Of a stretch of DNA of 64,000 nucleotides, positions 9,864 through 18,629 are shown piece by piece. Within the stretch, counting starts at the first letter, position 1. Every line of letters starts with the position of its first letter. The DNA lies in NCBI RefSeq assembly GCF_018417535.1, contig NZ_CP070977.1, positions 806,001 through 870,000 of the forward strand. Direction: 5' to 3'. Made by a program: the position numbers and the translations under genes. The notes beneath the pieces were generated by a model that was not told the origin of the DNA, did no database searches, and saw only the letters and a program-made list of their open reading frames with translations. The DNA is from Burkholderia pyrrocinia. GTDB lineage: Bacteria > Pseudomonadota > Gammaproteobacteria > Burkholderiales > Burkholderiaceae.

Positions 9864-10847
9864 ATGACCGTTTCGACCCAGCTCAGCAGGGACAAGCTGC
9901 TGGACGCCTATCGGCTGATGCGCACGATCCGCGAATTCGAGGAGCGCCTGCACGTCGAATTCGCGACCGGCGAGATCCCCGGCTTCGTTCACCTGTACGC
10001 GGGCGAGGAGGCGTCCGCGGTCGGCACGATGCTGCACCTCGGCCTCGCCGACTACGTCGCGACCACGCACCGCGGCCACGGCCATTGCATCGCGAAGGGC
10101 GTCGACGTGCGCGGGATGATGGCCGAGATCTACGGCAAGAAGACGGGCGTCTGCCACGGCAAGGGCGGCTCGATGCACATCGCCGACCTGTCGATGGGGA
10201 TGCTCGGCGCGAACGGGATCGTCGGCGCGGGCGGCCCGCTCGTGTGCGGCGCGGCGCTCGCGGCGAAGCACCGGAAGACCGGCGGCGTCGGCGTGTGCTT
10301 CTTCGGCGACGGAGCATCGAACCAGGGCGTGATCTTCGAATCGATGAATCTCGCGTCGGTGTGGCGGCTGCCTGCGATCTTCGTCGCCGAAAACAACGGC
10401 TATGCGGAAGCGACGTCGTCGAGCTGGTCGGTCGCGACCGACAACATCGCCGATCGCGCGAACGGGTTCGGGATGCCGGGCGTGATCGTCGACGGCTTCG
10501 ACTTCTTCGCGGTGCACGAAGCGCTCGGCGAGGCCGTCGAGCGTGCGCGCCACGGTGGTGGCCCGACGCTCGTCGAGGTGAAGTTCACGCGCTACTTCGG
10601 CCATTTCGAAGGCGATGCGCAGACCTACCGCGCGCCCGGCGAGGTGCAGAAGCTGCGCGACGAAAAGGACTGCCTGAAGCATTTCGAAACGCGCGTCGTG
10701 CGCGCCGAAGCGCTGACGACCGCCGACCTGCGCGCGGTCGACGCCCAGGTGAAGGCGCTGATCGACGACGCGGTTGCGCAGGCGAAGGCCGCGCCGCTGC
10801 CCGACGCGGCCGACCTGCTGACCGACGTCTACGTGTCGTATCCGTGA
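9864..10847 (+). CDS. acoA: Acetoin dehydrogenase E1 alpha subunit (TPP-dependent)
   Basis: This 327-residue protein belongs to the E1-alpha family of 2-oxo acid dehydrogenase complexes. The thiamine diphosphate motif runs from GDG at 148-150 to NN at 177-178 (GDGASNQGVIFESMN and VAENNGYA). With AcoB it forms the component that cleaves acetoin to acetaldehyde and passes the acetyl group to lipoyl-AcoC. A CCAGGAGA ribosome-binding site precedes the ATG at 9864. acoB follows after 54 bp. Context with acoX, acoB, acoC and acoR separates it from pyruvate dehydrogenase E1 alpha. Confidence 0.95.
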   Translation: MTVSTQLSRDKLLDAYRLMRTIREFEERLHVEFATGEIPGFVHLYAGEEASAVGTMLHLGLADYVATTHRGHGHCIAKGVDVRGMMAEIYGKKTGVCHGKGGSMHIADLSMGMLGANGIVGAGGPLVCGAALAAKHRKTGGVGVCFFGDGASNQGVIFESMNLASVWRLPAIFVAENNGYAEATSSSWSVATDNIADRANGFGMPGVIVDGFDFFAVHEALGEAVERARHGGGPTLVEVKFTRYFGHFEGDAQTYRAPGEVQKLRDEKDCLKHFETRVVRAEALTTADLRAVDAQVKALIDDAVAQAKAAPLPDAADLLTDVYVSYP

Positions 10848-10901
10848 GCGCGGCCTGACACCGCAGCCGGCACGGCGAACCGAACATTCCAGGAGACAGA
10901 C

Positions 10902-11906
10902 ATGGCAAGGAAGATCACTTATTCGCAGGCGATCAACGAGGCGCTTGCGCAGGAGATGGCGCGCGACGACAGCGTGATCGTGATCGGCGAGGACAATGCG
11001 GGCGGCGCGGGCGCGCCGGGCGAGGACGACGCGTGGGGCGGCGTGCTCGGCGTGACGAAAGGGCTGTTCCACAAGTTTCCGGGCCGCGTGCTCGATACGC
11101 CGCTGTCCGAAGGCGGCTACATCGGCGCGGCGGTCGGCGCGGCCGCGTGCGGGATGCGGCCTGTCGCGGAACTGATGTTCATCGACTTCATGGGCGTGTG
11201 CTTCGACCAGATCTTCAACCAGGCCGCGAAATTCCGCTACATGTTCGGCGGCAAGGCGGTGACGCCGGTCGTGATCCGCGCGATGTACGGCGCCGGGCTG
11301 CGCGCGGCCGCGCAGCACTCGCAGATGCTCACGTCGCTGTTCACGCACATCCCGGGGCTGAAGGTGGTGTGCCCGTCGACGCCGTACGACGCGAAGGGGC
11401 TGCTGATCCAGGCGATCCGCGACAACGATCCCGTGATCTTCCTCGAACACAAGCTGCTCTATACCCGCGAGGGCGACGTGCCTGAGGAATCCTATGCGAT
11501 TCCGTTCGGCGAGGCGAACGTCATGCGCGACGGCGACGACGCGACGATCGTTACGTACGGGCGGATGGTGCATCTCGCGATGGATGCGGCCGCGAAGCTC
11601 GCGAAGGACGGCATCCAGGTCGACGTGATCGACCTGCGCACGACGTCGCCGCTCGACGAGGAAACGATCCTCGAAAGCGCGGAGCGCACCGGGCGCGTGG
11701 TGGTGGTCGACGAAGCGAACCCGCGCTGCTCGATCGCGACCGACATCGCCGCGCTCGTCGCGCAGCGCGCGTTCCATTCGCTGAAGGCGCCGATCGAGCT
11801 CGTGACCGCACCGCATACGCCCGCGCCGTTTGCGAGCGTGCTGGAAGACCTGTACATCCCGTCCGCCGATGCGATTGCGCAGGCGGTCCTGAAGACGAGG
11901 AGCTGA
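10902..11906 (+). CDS. acoB: Acetoin dehydrogenase E1 beta subunit
   Basis: The 334-residue protein begins MARKITYSQAINEALAQEM, typical of E1-beta/transketolase-like subunits, and contains GEDNAGGAGAPGEDDAWGG and the conserved PLSEGGYIGAAVGAA segment. It has the C-terminal transketolase domain (VTYGRMVHLAMDAA, then IDLRTTSPLDEETI). It pairs with AcoA to form the alpha2beta2 E1 enzyme and lies 4 nt before the acoC start. It acts in the cytoplasm on acetoin. Confidence 0.95.
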   Translation: MARKITYSQAINEALAQEMARDDSVIVIGEDNAGGAGAPGEDDAWGGVLGVTKGLFHKFPGRVLDTPLSEGGYIGAAVGAAACGMRPVAELMFIDFMGVCFDQIFNQAAKFRYMFGGKAVTPVVIRAMYGAGLRAAAQHSQMLTSLFTHIPGLKVVCPSTPYDAKGLLIQAIRDNDPVIFLEHKLLYTREGDVPEESYAIPFGEANVMRDGDDATIVTYGRMVHLAMDAAAKLAKDGIQVDVIDLRTTSPLDEETILESAERTGRVVVVDEANPRCSIATDIAALVAQRAFHSLKAPIELVTAPHTPAPFASVLEDLYIPSADAIAQAVLKTRS

Positions 11907-11910
11907 CACG

Positions 11911-13026
11911 ATGTCGATTCACATGATCACGATGCCCAAGTGGGGGCTGTCGATGGAGCAGGGGCAGGTCAACGGCTGGCTGAAGGCGATCGGCGAACGC
12001 GTGACGAAGGGCGACGAAGTGCTCGACGTCGAGACCGACAAGATCTCGTCGGGCGTCGAATGCGCGTTCGACGGCACGCTGCGCCGGCAGGTCGCACAGG
12101 AAGGCGAGACGCTGCCGGTCGGTGCACTGCTCGGCGTCGTCGCGGCCGCCGAGGCGAGCGATGCCGACATCGATGCGGCGATCGCCGAGTTCCAGCGCGA
12201 TTTCGTGCCGAGCGCGGCATCCGACGAAGCCGCGGGCCCACAGCCCGAGAAAGCGCAGATCGGCGGCCGTACGGTACGTTTCCTGAAGCTCGGCGACGGG
12301 ACGGGCACGCCCGCCGTGCTGATCCACGGCTTCGGCGGCGACCTGAACAACTGGTTGTTCAATCACGCGGACCTTGCCGCGCACCGGCCCGTGTGGGCAC
12401 TCGATTTGCCCGGTCACGGCGAGTCGGGCAAGGCGGTCGACACCGGCAGCCTCGATGAACTGGCCGACGCGGTGCTCGCGCTGCTCGATGCGCAACACAT
12501 CGACCGCGCGCACCTGATCGGCCATTCGATGGGCGGCGCGGTCGCGATGGCCGCGGCCGAACGCGCGCCGCAACGCGTCGCGTCGCTGACGCTGATCGCG
12601 AGCGCGGGGCTCGGCACCGACATCAACCGCGCGTATATCGACGGCTTCGTCGCCGGCAACAGCCGCAACACGCTGAAGCCGCACCTCGGCGCGCTGTTCG
12701 CGGACAACGCACTCGTGACGCGGCAACTCGTCGAGGATCTCGTCAAGTACAAGCGGCTCGAAGGCGTGCAGGCCGCGCTGGAGAAAATCGCGAACGCCGC
12801 GTTCGACGGCGCGGTGCAGCGGCGCGTGTTCCGTGCCCGCCTTGCGTCGCTCGCGCCGCGCACGCTCGTGATCTGGGGCGAGCGCGACCAGGTGATCCCC
12901 GCGCAGCACGCGCAGGGCTTGCCGGACGGCGTGCGTGCCGAGGTGATCGCCGGCAGCGGGCACATGGTGCAGATGGAGGCGGCCGCCGACGTGAACCGCC
13001 TGATCGCCGCATTTCTCGGAGACTGA
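11911..13026 (+). CDS. acoC: Acetoin dehydrogenase E2, lipoyl domain fused to alpha/beta hydrolase
   Basis: In this 371-residue protein an N-terminal lipoyl domain carries the attachment lysine K44 ([12 protein letters not shown]). The rest is an alpha/beta-hydrolase fold in place of the usual chloramphenicol-acetyltransferase-like E2 core: nucleophile elbow GHSMGG with S206, an acid at D326 (WGERDQVIP) and H351 (GSGHMVQ). This architecture is characteristic of AcoC. It moves the acetyl group from E1 to CoA as acetyl-CoA. The lipoyl synthase gene follows 2 nt after its stop, which fits local supply of the cofactor. No linked E3 gene is seen. Confidence 0.94.
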   Translation: MSIHMITMPKWGLSMEQGQVNGWLKAIGERVTKGDEVLDVETDKISSGVECAFDGTLRRQVAQEGETLPVGALLGVVAAAEASDADIDAAIAEFQRDFVPSAASDEAAGPQPEKAQIGGRTVRFLKLGDGTGTPAVLIHGFGGDLNNWLFNHADLAAHRPVWALDLPGHGESGKAVDTGSLDELADAVLALLDAQHIDRAHLIGHSMGGAVAMAAAERAPQRVASLTLIASAGLGTDINRAYIDGFVAGNSRNTLKPHLGALFADNALVTRQLVEDLVKYKRLEGVQAALEKIANAAFDGAVQRRVFRARLASLAPRTLVIWGERDQVIPAQHAQGLPDGVRAEVIAGSGHMVQMEAAADVNRLIAAFLGD

Positions 13027-13028
13027 CG

Positions 13029-13994
13029 ATGGCCGCCGCGCTCGAACGACCCAGCCTCACGGCGCTCGGCCAGCCGGGCGCGAGAAGCCGCGACAAGCTC
13101 GCGCGCATTCCGGTGCGCGTCGAGCCCGCGGCCGGCACGGCGCTGCCGAAGCCGCCGTGGCTGCGCGCGCGGCCGATGATGAGCGCGGCGGTTGCCGACA
13201 TGGCGGCCGTGCTGCGCGACCATCGGCTGCATTCCGTCTGCGAGGAGGCGATGTGCCCGAACATCGGCGAATGCTTTGCGCAGCGCACCGCGACCTTCAT
13301 GATCATGGGCGGGCTGTGCACGCGGCGTTGCCCGTTCTGCGACGTCGCGCACGGCCGTCCCGAGCCGCTCGATCCCGACGAGCCCGCGCGGCTGGCCGAC
13401 GCGGCCGCGGCGCTCGGGCTGCGCTACGTCGTGATCACGTCGGTCGACCGCGACGACTTGCGCGACGGCGGCGCCGCGCATTTCGCCGCGTGCATCGCGG
13501 CGGTGCGAGCGAGCGTGCCGGGCATCGGTGTCGAGGTGCTGACGCCGGACTTCCGAGGCCGCGTGGCGCGCGCGCTCGACGCGCTGTCGTCGGCCTGGCC
13601 GGACGTGTTCAACCACAACATCGAGACGGTGCCGTCGCTGTATCGCGCGGCGCGGCCGGGCGCCGACTATCGCGGCTCGCTCGAACTACTTGTGCAGGCG
13701 AAGGCCGCGCGGCCGACGCTCGTGACGAAGTCGGGGCTGATGCTCGGGCTCGGCGAGCGCGACGACGAGGTGCGCGACACGCTGCGCGACCTGCGCGCGC
13801 ACGAAGTCGACGTGCTGACGCTCGGCCAGTATCTCGCGCCGTCCGCGCACCATCTGCCGGTGCGGCGCTACGTGAGCCCGAACGCATTCGCCGCGTGGCG
13901 CGTCGAGGCGCTCGCGCTCGGTTTCAGGGAAGTCGTTGCCGGCCCGCTCGTGCGATCGTCATATCACGCAGCCGACGTGCTGGCGGATGCGTAG
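13029..13994 (+). CDS. lipA: Lipoyl synthase of the aco operon
   Basis: This 321-residue radical-SAM enzyme has both cluster motifs: the auxiliary-cluster cysteines C71, C76 and C82 ([12 protein letters not shown]) and the radical-SAM cysteines C97, C101 and C104 (CTRRCPFC). It inserts two sulphur atoms into octanoyl groups on lipoyl domains, here most likely that of AcoC. The start at 13029 follows the acoC stop by 2 nt, indicating translational coupling. Burkholderia normally also carries a housekeeping lipA with lipB elsewhere (family knowledge), so this copy is probably a dedicated paralogue expressed with the operon. Confidence 0.93.
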   Translation: MAAALERPSLTALGQPGARSRDKLARIPVRVEPAAGTALPKPPWLRARPMMSAAVADMAAVLRDHRLHSVCEEAMCPNIGECFAQRTATFMIMGGLCTRRCPFCDVAHGRPEPLDPDEPARLADAAAALGLRYVVITSVDRDDLRDGGAAHFAACIAAVRASVPGIGVEVLTPDFRGRVARALDALSSAWPDVFNHNIETVPSLYRAARPGADYRGSLELLVQAKAARPTLVTKSGLMLGLGERDDEVRDTLRDLRAHEVDVLTLGQYLAPSAHHLPVRRYVSPNAFAAWRVEALALGFREVVAGPLVRSSYHAADVLADA

Positions 13995-14005
13995 CGGACA
14001 GTGCG

Positions 14006-15361
14006 TCAGGCCTGGGCCGATACGTGCGCGCGGCTTACGTGGCGGAGGTAGAACACGAGCCCGGCGCCCGCGAGCATCAGGCTGACCGTGTTCGCGAACC
14101 AGAAGCCGCGCGCACCGGTCAGCCACGCGGGCGCGATGCCGCCGACGTCGAAGCCGAGCACGTAGCCGCCGCTGAGTCCGACGCCCCACAGCGCGACCGC
14201 ATAGATCACGGTCGGCACGATCGCGACCTTGTACGCACGCAGCACGAACGCCGACGTGACCTGCAGCGCATCGAAGACGTGGTAGCACGCGACGATCGCG
14301 ACGAGCGGCATCGCGGCCGCGGCGACGGCCGGGTTCGGCGTATAGCCGCTGACGATCAGCGGGCGCAGCGTAAACACGAGCACGCCGTATGTCGCGGCAA
14401 CGCCGCACGCGAACATCACGCTGTGCCGGCCGAGCAGCCGTGCTTCTTCGGGGCGTCCGGCGCCGAGCGCGCGCGCGACCAGCGTCGAGGCCGCGACGCC
14501 GATCGACAGCGGCGTCATGTACAGCACCGCGCCGATGTTGCCGGCGATCTGGTGGCCGGCGAGCGTCGTCGTGCCGAACTGCGCGATGAACAGCGCCATG
14601 CACGTGTACGACGTGACCTCGATCAGGTACGACAGGCCCATCGGCACGCCGAGTTTCAGGATTGCTTTCTGGCGTTCCCAGACGGGCCAGCAGAAGCGCG
14701 AGAAGATCGCGAGCGGCGCGAACACGTCGAGCTTCGCGAGCAGCGTGTAGCCGATCAGCGCGAGCGCCCAGTTGATCAGCGTGCTGGCAAGCCCGCAGCC
14801 GGGGCCGCCGAGGGCCGGCACGCCGAACCCGCCGAAGATGAACCACACGTTGAGCGGAAACTTGAGCAGCAGCGCGCCGATCTGCAGGATCATCGCGAGC
14901 CGCGGCTTGCCGGCCGCGTTGGTGAGCGCGTTGTAGATGCGGAAGACGAGGCTGGCGGGCAGCCCGTACGACAGGATGCGCAGGTAGTCGACAGTGCGGT
15001 CGTGCAGCGCGGCGGGCGCGTGCGCGACGCGCAGCAATGGTTCGGGAAAATGCAGCAGCAGGAAGCCGGGCACCGCGAGCAGCAGTGCGAGCCATAGCGC
15101 CTGGCGCACTTCCTCGCCGATCTCGGCATAGCGCCGCGCGCCGTACAGTTGCCCGGTGATCGGCTGCAGCGCGGACAGGATGCCCGTCAGGCCGATATAG
15201 ATCGACACGTAGATCGACGAGCCGAGCCCGAGCGCGGCCAGATCGGTGGCCGAGTAGCGGCCGACCATCGCGGTGTCGATCACGCCGAACGCGATGATCG
15301 CGAGCTGGCCGACCAGCACCGGCCACGCGAGACCGACGATCCGGCGGATGTCGCCGAACAT
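14006..15361 (-). CDS. MATE-family multidrug/Na+ efflux transporter
   Basis: This 451-residue integral membrane protein starts MFGDIRRIVGLAWPVLVGQL and continues through about 12 hydrophobic segments. The MATE pattern is clear in both halves (AMVGRYSATDLAALGLGSS, and LAGHQIAGNIGAVLYMTPLS in the first half). Such NorM-type pumps export cationic drugs or metabolites using Na+ or H+ gradients. The ATG complementary to 15359-15361 is 2 nt after the stop of the upstream glycosyltransferase, so the two are co-transcribed. The substrate cannot be told from sequence. Confidence 0.92.
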   Translation of the reverse strand: MFGDIRRIVGLAWPVLVGQLAIIAFGVIDTAMVGRYSATDLAALGLGSSIYVSIYIGLTGILSALQPITGQLYGARRYAEIGEEVRQALWLALLLAVPGFLLLHFPEPLLRVAHAPAALHDRTVDYLRILSYGLPASLVFRIYNALTNAAGKPRLAMILQIGALLLKFPLNVWFIFGGFGVPALGGPGCGLASTLINWALALIGYTLLAKLDVFAPLAIFSRFCWPVWERQKAILKLGVPMGLSYLIEVTSYTCMALFIAQFGTTTLAGHQIAGNIGAVLYMTPLSIGVAASTLVARALGAGRPEEARLLGRHSVMFACGVAATYGVLVFTLRPLIVSGYTPNPAVAAAAMPLVAIVACYHVFDALQVTSAFVLRAYKVAIVPTVIYAVALWGVGLSGGYVLGFDVGGIAPAWLTGARGFWFANTVSLMLAGAGLVFYLRHVSRAHVSAQA

Positions 15362-15363
15362 CG

Positions 15364-17121
15364 TCAATCGGCCGCCTGGCGGCGCGGCGGACGCCGCTTG
15401 ACGGGCGTCTTCGGCCGTTCGATGCGCTCGTACAGGCGGAAGCGTTCGTCGCGGTCGGCGACGCGGCGGCCTTCCCACACGAGACGCCACACGTATTGCG
15501 ACATCGCGCTCGGCTCGCCGAAGTCCGAGCGGTCCTGGCGCAGGATCACGTCGCAGTCGCCGGAGAAATCGAAGTGCATGTTGCCGAAGTACGCGAAGGT
15601 CGCGAGCTGCGCATCGCCGAGCCGCACCGGCGAGATGCACTCATAGTCGGACGGCAGGTGCACCGCGATCTGCTGCGCGACATCGCGATAGGTCCGGCCG
15701 TAGTTGACGATCGGCAGCCACAGCGTCATCAGCAGCACCCACATCAGCGTGGTGCCCGCGCTCGACAGCACGACGCTGCGCCACAGCACCTTCGGCTGCC
15801 GCGAGATACGCCAGCGCGCGAGCATGCACCAGCACACGGTGACGATCACCGCGCAGATGAACGACAGGATGCTGAAATGCGGTTCGTAGCCGGGCACGAG
15901 ACGCGCGAGGTTGCGCGCGAGCGGATGCGGGAAGCCCGTGAGCGACGCGAGCCACACGAGCCACACGAAGGTGCCGAGGATTGTGAAGCTCAGCACCGCG
16001 AACCAGTCGATCGCGTTGATAGCGCCGCGCTTGAGGGTCGGCAGCGCGAATGTCGCGAGTACCGCGAGCGGCGGCAGCAGCAGCATGTACATGCGGTTCG
16101 ACTGCTGGCTCTGCAGGATGACGAGCGCGACGAGCGGCACGGCGACCGACAGCGGAATCGCGATGTGCGCACGGCGGCGCATGCCGGCCCAGCTCCACCA
16201 TGCCCAGATCGCGAGCGGCCACGCGGGCCACGTGAACAGCGGCAGGTTCTTGGCCGCATAGCCGAGCACGGCGGTCGGCGGGCCCGAAAAGCGCATCAGG
16301 CTGCCGTGGATCCACTGGTTGAAGAACCATGCGGCGTCGTCGGGCGCCGCGACGAATGCGGCAAGCGGCCACAGCGCGAAGATCGCGGCCGCGAGCGGCA
16401 CGCCGACCAGCGGCAGGCGCAGGTTGCGCATCTCGGGCGTGACGAGCCACAGCGCCGCGGTGCCGGCGAGCAGCGCGACGACCAGCACGGGGTTGCCGGA
16501 CAGCGCGACGAGGCCGATCGCGAGGCCCCACCACAGCGCGCCCTGCATCGGCTTGTCGATGCCGCGCACGATCCCGTAGACGAGCATCGCGATCCACGCG
16601 AACTGCGCGAGCTGCGGCGTGGTCTCGTGCCCGCGTTCCGCGAGGCCGAAGCACGCGACGAGGACCAGCAGCGCGCCGTCGGCGAGCGTGCGGCCGTAGT
16701 CGCGCGGCTCCGGCTCGCCACCGAATGCGTACTTGAACGGCTGGACCTCGGCGCGCCGGCCGAGCAGGTAGGCCGCGTACCAGACGAACGCGCACGCGAC
16801 GCAGAACAGTACGCCCGTGTCGACGCGCGACGCGTTGCTCGCATCGACCCACGGGCCGAGGCCGCGGATCGACAGCGCGCCGAGCCAGTAGCCGAGCGGC
16901 CCGTCGGTCGTGATGAACTTGCCGACCAGGTTTGGCAGCAGCCAGTCGTGCCAGCCGCCCTTGGCCATCGTCCACATCACGCCGAAGCCCGCCGCGTCCT
17001 CGTTCTTCCACGGGTCGCGGCCGAACAGGCCGAATGCGGCATAGACGAAGCAAAGCGTGAGCAGCAGCCAGCGCGGCAGCGCACGCGTGGCGGAGGCGGT
17101 GAGACGGACGACAGGCTTCAT
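15364..17121 (-). CDS. Membrane glycosyltransferase, GT39/ArnT-like
   Basis: This 585-residue multi-spanning protein (about 11-12 hydrophobic segments) has a large first periplasmic loop containing GRDPWKNEDAAGFG, in the position of the DE-type acidic motif of ArnT/PMT lipid-linked glycosyltransferases. The soluble C-terminal part ends in a basic tail (PKTPVKRRPPRRQ). The ATG complementary to 17119-17121 was chosen because it gives a short basic start before the first membrane span; upstream codons are not convincing. It probably transfers a sugar from a polyprenyl-phosphate donor to a lipid or protein outside the membrane. The partner MATE gene overlaps the same transcript. The acceptor is unknown. 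Confidence 0.85.
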   Translation of the reverse strand: MKPVVRLTASATRALPRWLLLTLCFVYAAFGLFGRDPWKNEDAAGFGVMWTMAKGGWHDWLLPNLVGKFITTDGPLGYWLGALSIRGLGPWVDASNASRVDTGVLFCVACAFVWYAAYLLGRRAEVQPFKYAFGGEPEPRDYGRTLADGALLVLVACFGLAERGHETTPQLAQFAWIAMLVYGIVRGIDKPMQGALWWGLAIGLVALSGNPVLVVALLAGTAALWLVTPEMRNLRLPLVGVPLAAAIFALWPLAAFVAAPDDAAWFFNQWIHGSLMRFSGPPTAVLGYAAKNLPLFTWPAWPLAIWAWWSWAGMRRRAHIAIPLSVAVPLVALVILQSQQSNRMYMLLLPPLAVLATFALPTLKRGAINAIDWFAVLSFTILGTFVWLVWLASLTGFPHPLARNLARLVPGYEPHFSILSFICAVIVTVCWCMLARWRISRQPKVLWRSVVLSSAGTTLMWVLLMTLWLPIVNYGRTYRDVAQQIAVHLPSDYECISPVRLGDAQLATFAYFGNMHFDFSGDCDVILRQDRSDFGEPSAMSQYVWRLVWEGRRVADRDERFRLYERIERPKTPVKRRPPRRQAAD

Positions 17122-17270
17122 GCAGATGAGCGATTTGTTATGGGCGGGCGGCCGGCGCGGGTGCGCGCGGTCGAGCCGGTTTCGAGCATCCGGCATTGTA
17201 GACGCGCCGGCAGCTGCGCGTCAGGTCGATGCCCGGCGCCGGCCGGCGCTTTCCCGGCGAGCAGAGACAA

Positions 17271-17296
17271 AAAAGGGCAGCCTGGGCTGCCCTTTT
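17271..17296 (-). terminator. Intrinsic terminator of rpmE2
   Basis: A perfect 12-bp stem (arm AAAAGGGCAGCC) with a TG loop. On the minus strand the stem ends in a run of T, 43 bp past the rpmE2 stop. Confidence 0.88.
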
Positions 17297-17339
17297 GTGC
17301 GACACCGGTGCGTTGCAACCACCGGATGCGGTGCGAAGC

Positions 17340-17600
17340 TTACTTCGCCTTGCCGCTGGCGCGTACGCCGAACTTGTTCTTGAACTTCTCGACACGGCCT
17401 GCCGTGTCCATGATCTTTTGCTGACCCGTGTAGAACGAGTGCGATTCCGACGACACTTCGATCTTGGCGAGCGGGTAGGTCTTGCCGTCGAGTTCGATGT
17501 TTTCACGCGTCTGGATCGTCGAGCGCGTGATGAACTTGAAGCCGTTCGACATGTCTTGGAAGACGACTTCGCGGTAATTCGGGTGGATGCCTTCTTTCAT
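17340..17600 (-). CDS. rpmE2: 50S ribosomal protein L31 type B
   Basis: This 86-residue protein begins [20 protein letters not shown] and contains the C-terminal [22 protein letters not shown] block of bacterial L31. It has no cysteine at all, so it is the zinc-free type B form. In E. coli the equivalent (YkgM) replaces the zinc form under zinc starvation; here I see no zinc-responsive site upstream, and it may be the only L31. It has its own terminator and is followed by the glycosyltransferase gene. Confidence 0.96.
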   Translation of the reverse strand: MKEGIHPNYREVVFQDMSNGFKFITRSTIQTRENIELDGKTYPLAKIEVSSESHSFYTGQQKIMDTAGRVEKFKNKFGVRASGKAK

Positions 17601-17757
17601 GGTCTTTCCTTGGTGAGAGCGGTAGCCAACCCGCCGCTTGCCGTGCCGGATCGCGCAAATTGCGCGTACCAGCCGACGCCAAGCCCGGCGCGAGCCACTT
17701 GCCTAAGGTCGAAAAACGGCGATTATGCCAGAAAATCAGATGGTTGACGAATAATTT

Positions 17758-18591
17758 TCACGGTGCGTCGAGTGCGCCGGTGCCGGCCGGATCCTGCCGG
17801 TAGTAACGCGCGAGCAGCCGGTACAGCTCCGGAAATTCGGACTCGAACGCGCGCGGCCGCACGAACAGCGCTTCGCTGCACACCGCGAAGAATTCCGACG
17901 GGTGGTCGGCTGCATAGGGATCGATCAGCGATTCCCGCTCGAAGCGCGCCCACGCGCGCTCCGGTACCGCGTCGACCCGTGCGCAGAACTGGTCGTACGC
18001 ATGCTCGAACACGTCGGCCCACGCTTGCGCGTCGAGGTGCGGCGCGTGCCAGCGGCGAAAAAGGGGCGGATAGCCGTCGGCCGCGCCGTTGACCATGTCG
18101 ATCTTGTGCGCGAACTCGTGGATCACGACGTTGTACGCGTCACGGCCGTCCGTCATCTGCGCGTCTTCCCACGACAGGATCACGGGGCCGCCTTCCCATG
18201 CCTCGCCGCTCGCATCCTGCTCGACTTCGTGGACGACGCCGTCCTCGTCCTGCACGGTCTTGCGGATCAGGAATTCACCCGGATACACGACGACGCCGAC
18301 CCAGCCGTCGTACAGCGACAGGTCGAGATTCAGTACGGGCAGGCAGGCCTGCGCGGCGATCGCGACGATCATCGCGTCGGTCAGTTCGAGCCCGTGCGCG
18401 GTCGAAAACGATTTCTTCGCGACGAACAGGCTCGTCAACTCGCGCAGCCGGCCGAGCGCGTCGGGCGTCAGTGTCGCGAGGAACGGCAGGCGTTCGACGG
18501 TTTCCTGCCACAGCGCGTCGGGAATCGGGTGGCTGCGCAGCGCGCGGTCGCGGCGGCGGTCGTCGAACCAGCGGGTCAGTTTCGAGAGCAT
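17758..18591 (-). CDS. mtfA: MtfA-like M90 zinc metallopeptidase
   Basis: The 277-residue soluble protein has the zinc-peptidase motif HEFAH at 158-162, followed by the HKIDMVNGAADGYP block and the SLIDPYAADHPSEFFAV block that supplies further ligands in MtfA. E. coli MtfA is a cytoplasmic peptidase that interacts with the Mlc repressor; Mlc regulation of the PTS glucose system is not expected here, so the physiological partner is unknown. Length matches the family (about 265-280). It is monocistronic or follows the MFS gene with a 38-bp gap on the same strand. Confidence 0.92.
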   Translation of the reverse strand: MLSKLTRWFDDRRRDRALRSHPIPDALWQETVERLPFLATLTPDALGRLRELTSLFVAKKSFSTAHGLELTDAMIVAIAAQACLPVLNLDLSLYDGWVGVVVYPGEFLIRKTVQDEDGVVHEVEQDASGEAWEGGPVILSWEDAQMTDGRDAYNVVIHEFAHKIDMVNGAADGYPPLFRRWHAPHLDAQAWADVFEHAYDQFCARVDAVPERAWARFERESLIDPYAADHPSEFFAVCSEALFVRPRAFESEFPELYRLLARYYRQDPAGTGALDAP

Positions 18592-18629
18592 GGAGGCTGC
18601 GGACGGATATCCAAAGCCTGTCTTTTAAC

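Noticed and set aside
13157..15097. 646-codon plus-strand frame across lipA and the MATE gene
   Set aside because: It overlaps two well-supported genes in other frames and codes for Arg/Glu-rich low-complexity sequence without motifs.
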